DNA of 64,000 bases from Apostichopus japonicus (lineage: Eukaryota > Echinodermata > Holothuroidea > Aspidochirotida > Stichopodidae). Below the pieces are notes generated by a model. The model saw nothing but the letters and a program-made list of their open reading frames with translations. It was not told where the DNA came from and ran no database searches. Each line of letters opens with the position of its first letter. Positions within the stretch are counted from its first letter, which is position 1. The DNA is taken from NCBI RefSeq assembly GCF_037975245.1, contig NC_092578.1, positions 19,381,321 through 19,445,320 on the forward strand, written 5' to 3'. Of this stretch, positions 61,661 through 64,000 are shown piece after piece. Made by a program: the position numbers and the translations under genes.

Positions 61661-64000
<2,340 letters not shown>

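Overview
This window is animal nuclear DNA. It has intron-rich genes with GT-AG splicing, long introns, and many small inverted-repeat elements, tRNA-like repeats and minisatellites. The proteins are close to their vertebrate counterparts. The repeat style (palindrome-headed repeats, foldback elements, many AGGCCTA-type words and G-runs) suggests a marine invertebrate deuterostome, probably an echinoderm. That assignment is inference; no sequence here names the species.

Layout, left to right. 1-2755 (+): the last five exons of mitochondrial citrate synthase (CS), beginning outside the window. 2756-8250: intergenic, with a palindrome-headed repeat at 5440-6060. 8251-10479 (-): complete HSPE1 (HSP10 co-chaperonin), four coding exons. 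13155-19922 (+): complete HSPD1 (HSP60 chaperonin), ten coding exons, head-to-head with HSPE1; a perfect three-pentamer heat-shock element lies at 10533-10547. 19923-24314: intergenic, with a cluster of tRNA-like repeats. 24315-42379 (-): complete SF3B1 (U2 snRNP splicing factor 3B subunit 1), 22 coding exons, about 1335 residues. 42865-45774 (+): complete COQ10 (coenzyme Q-binding START protein), five exons, divergent from SF3B1 across about 485 bp. 45775-50695: intergenic. 50696-60673 (-): a penta-EF-hand gene closest to sorcin/grancalcin, eight coding exons, with a possible alternative first exon encoding a signal peptide at 61562-61660. 61661-64000: no gene recognised; it holds a long AT microsatellite.

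Four genes act in mitochondria: CS in the TCA cycle, HSPE1 and HSPD1 as one folding machine, and COQ10 in ubiquinone handling. SF3B1 is nuclear and the sorcin-like protein is a calcium sensor. The strongest large-scale signal is the gene order. In humans SF3B1, COQ10B, HSPD1 and HSPE1 are neighbours on 2q33, while CS neighbours COQ10A on 12q13. Here one COQ10 is linked to both sets, as expected of a state before the vertebrate genome duplications.

The most unusual local structure is a perfect six-copy, 49-bp minisatellite at 26779-27072. It is built from an SF3B1 exon-intron boundary, so it multiplies the splice donor. All exon limits were read by eye from reading frame, splice dinucleotides and remembered homologues. 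Phase closes exactly for every complete gene. UTRs and transcription starts are not defined.
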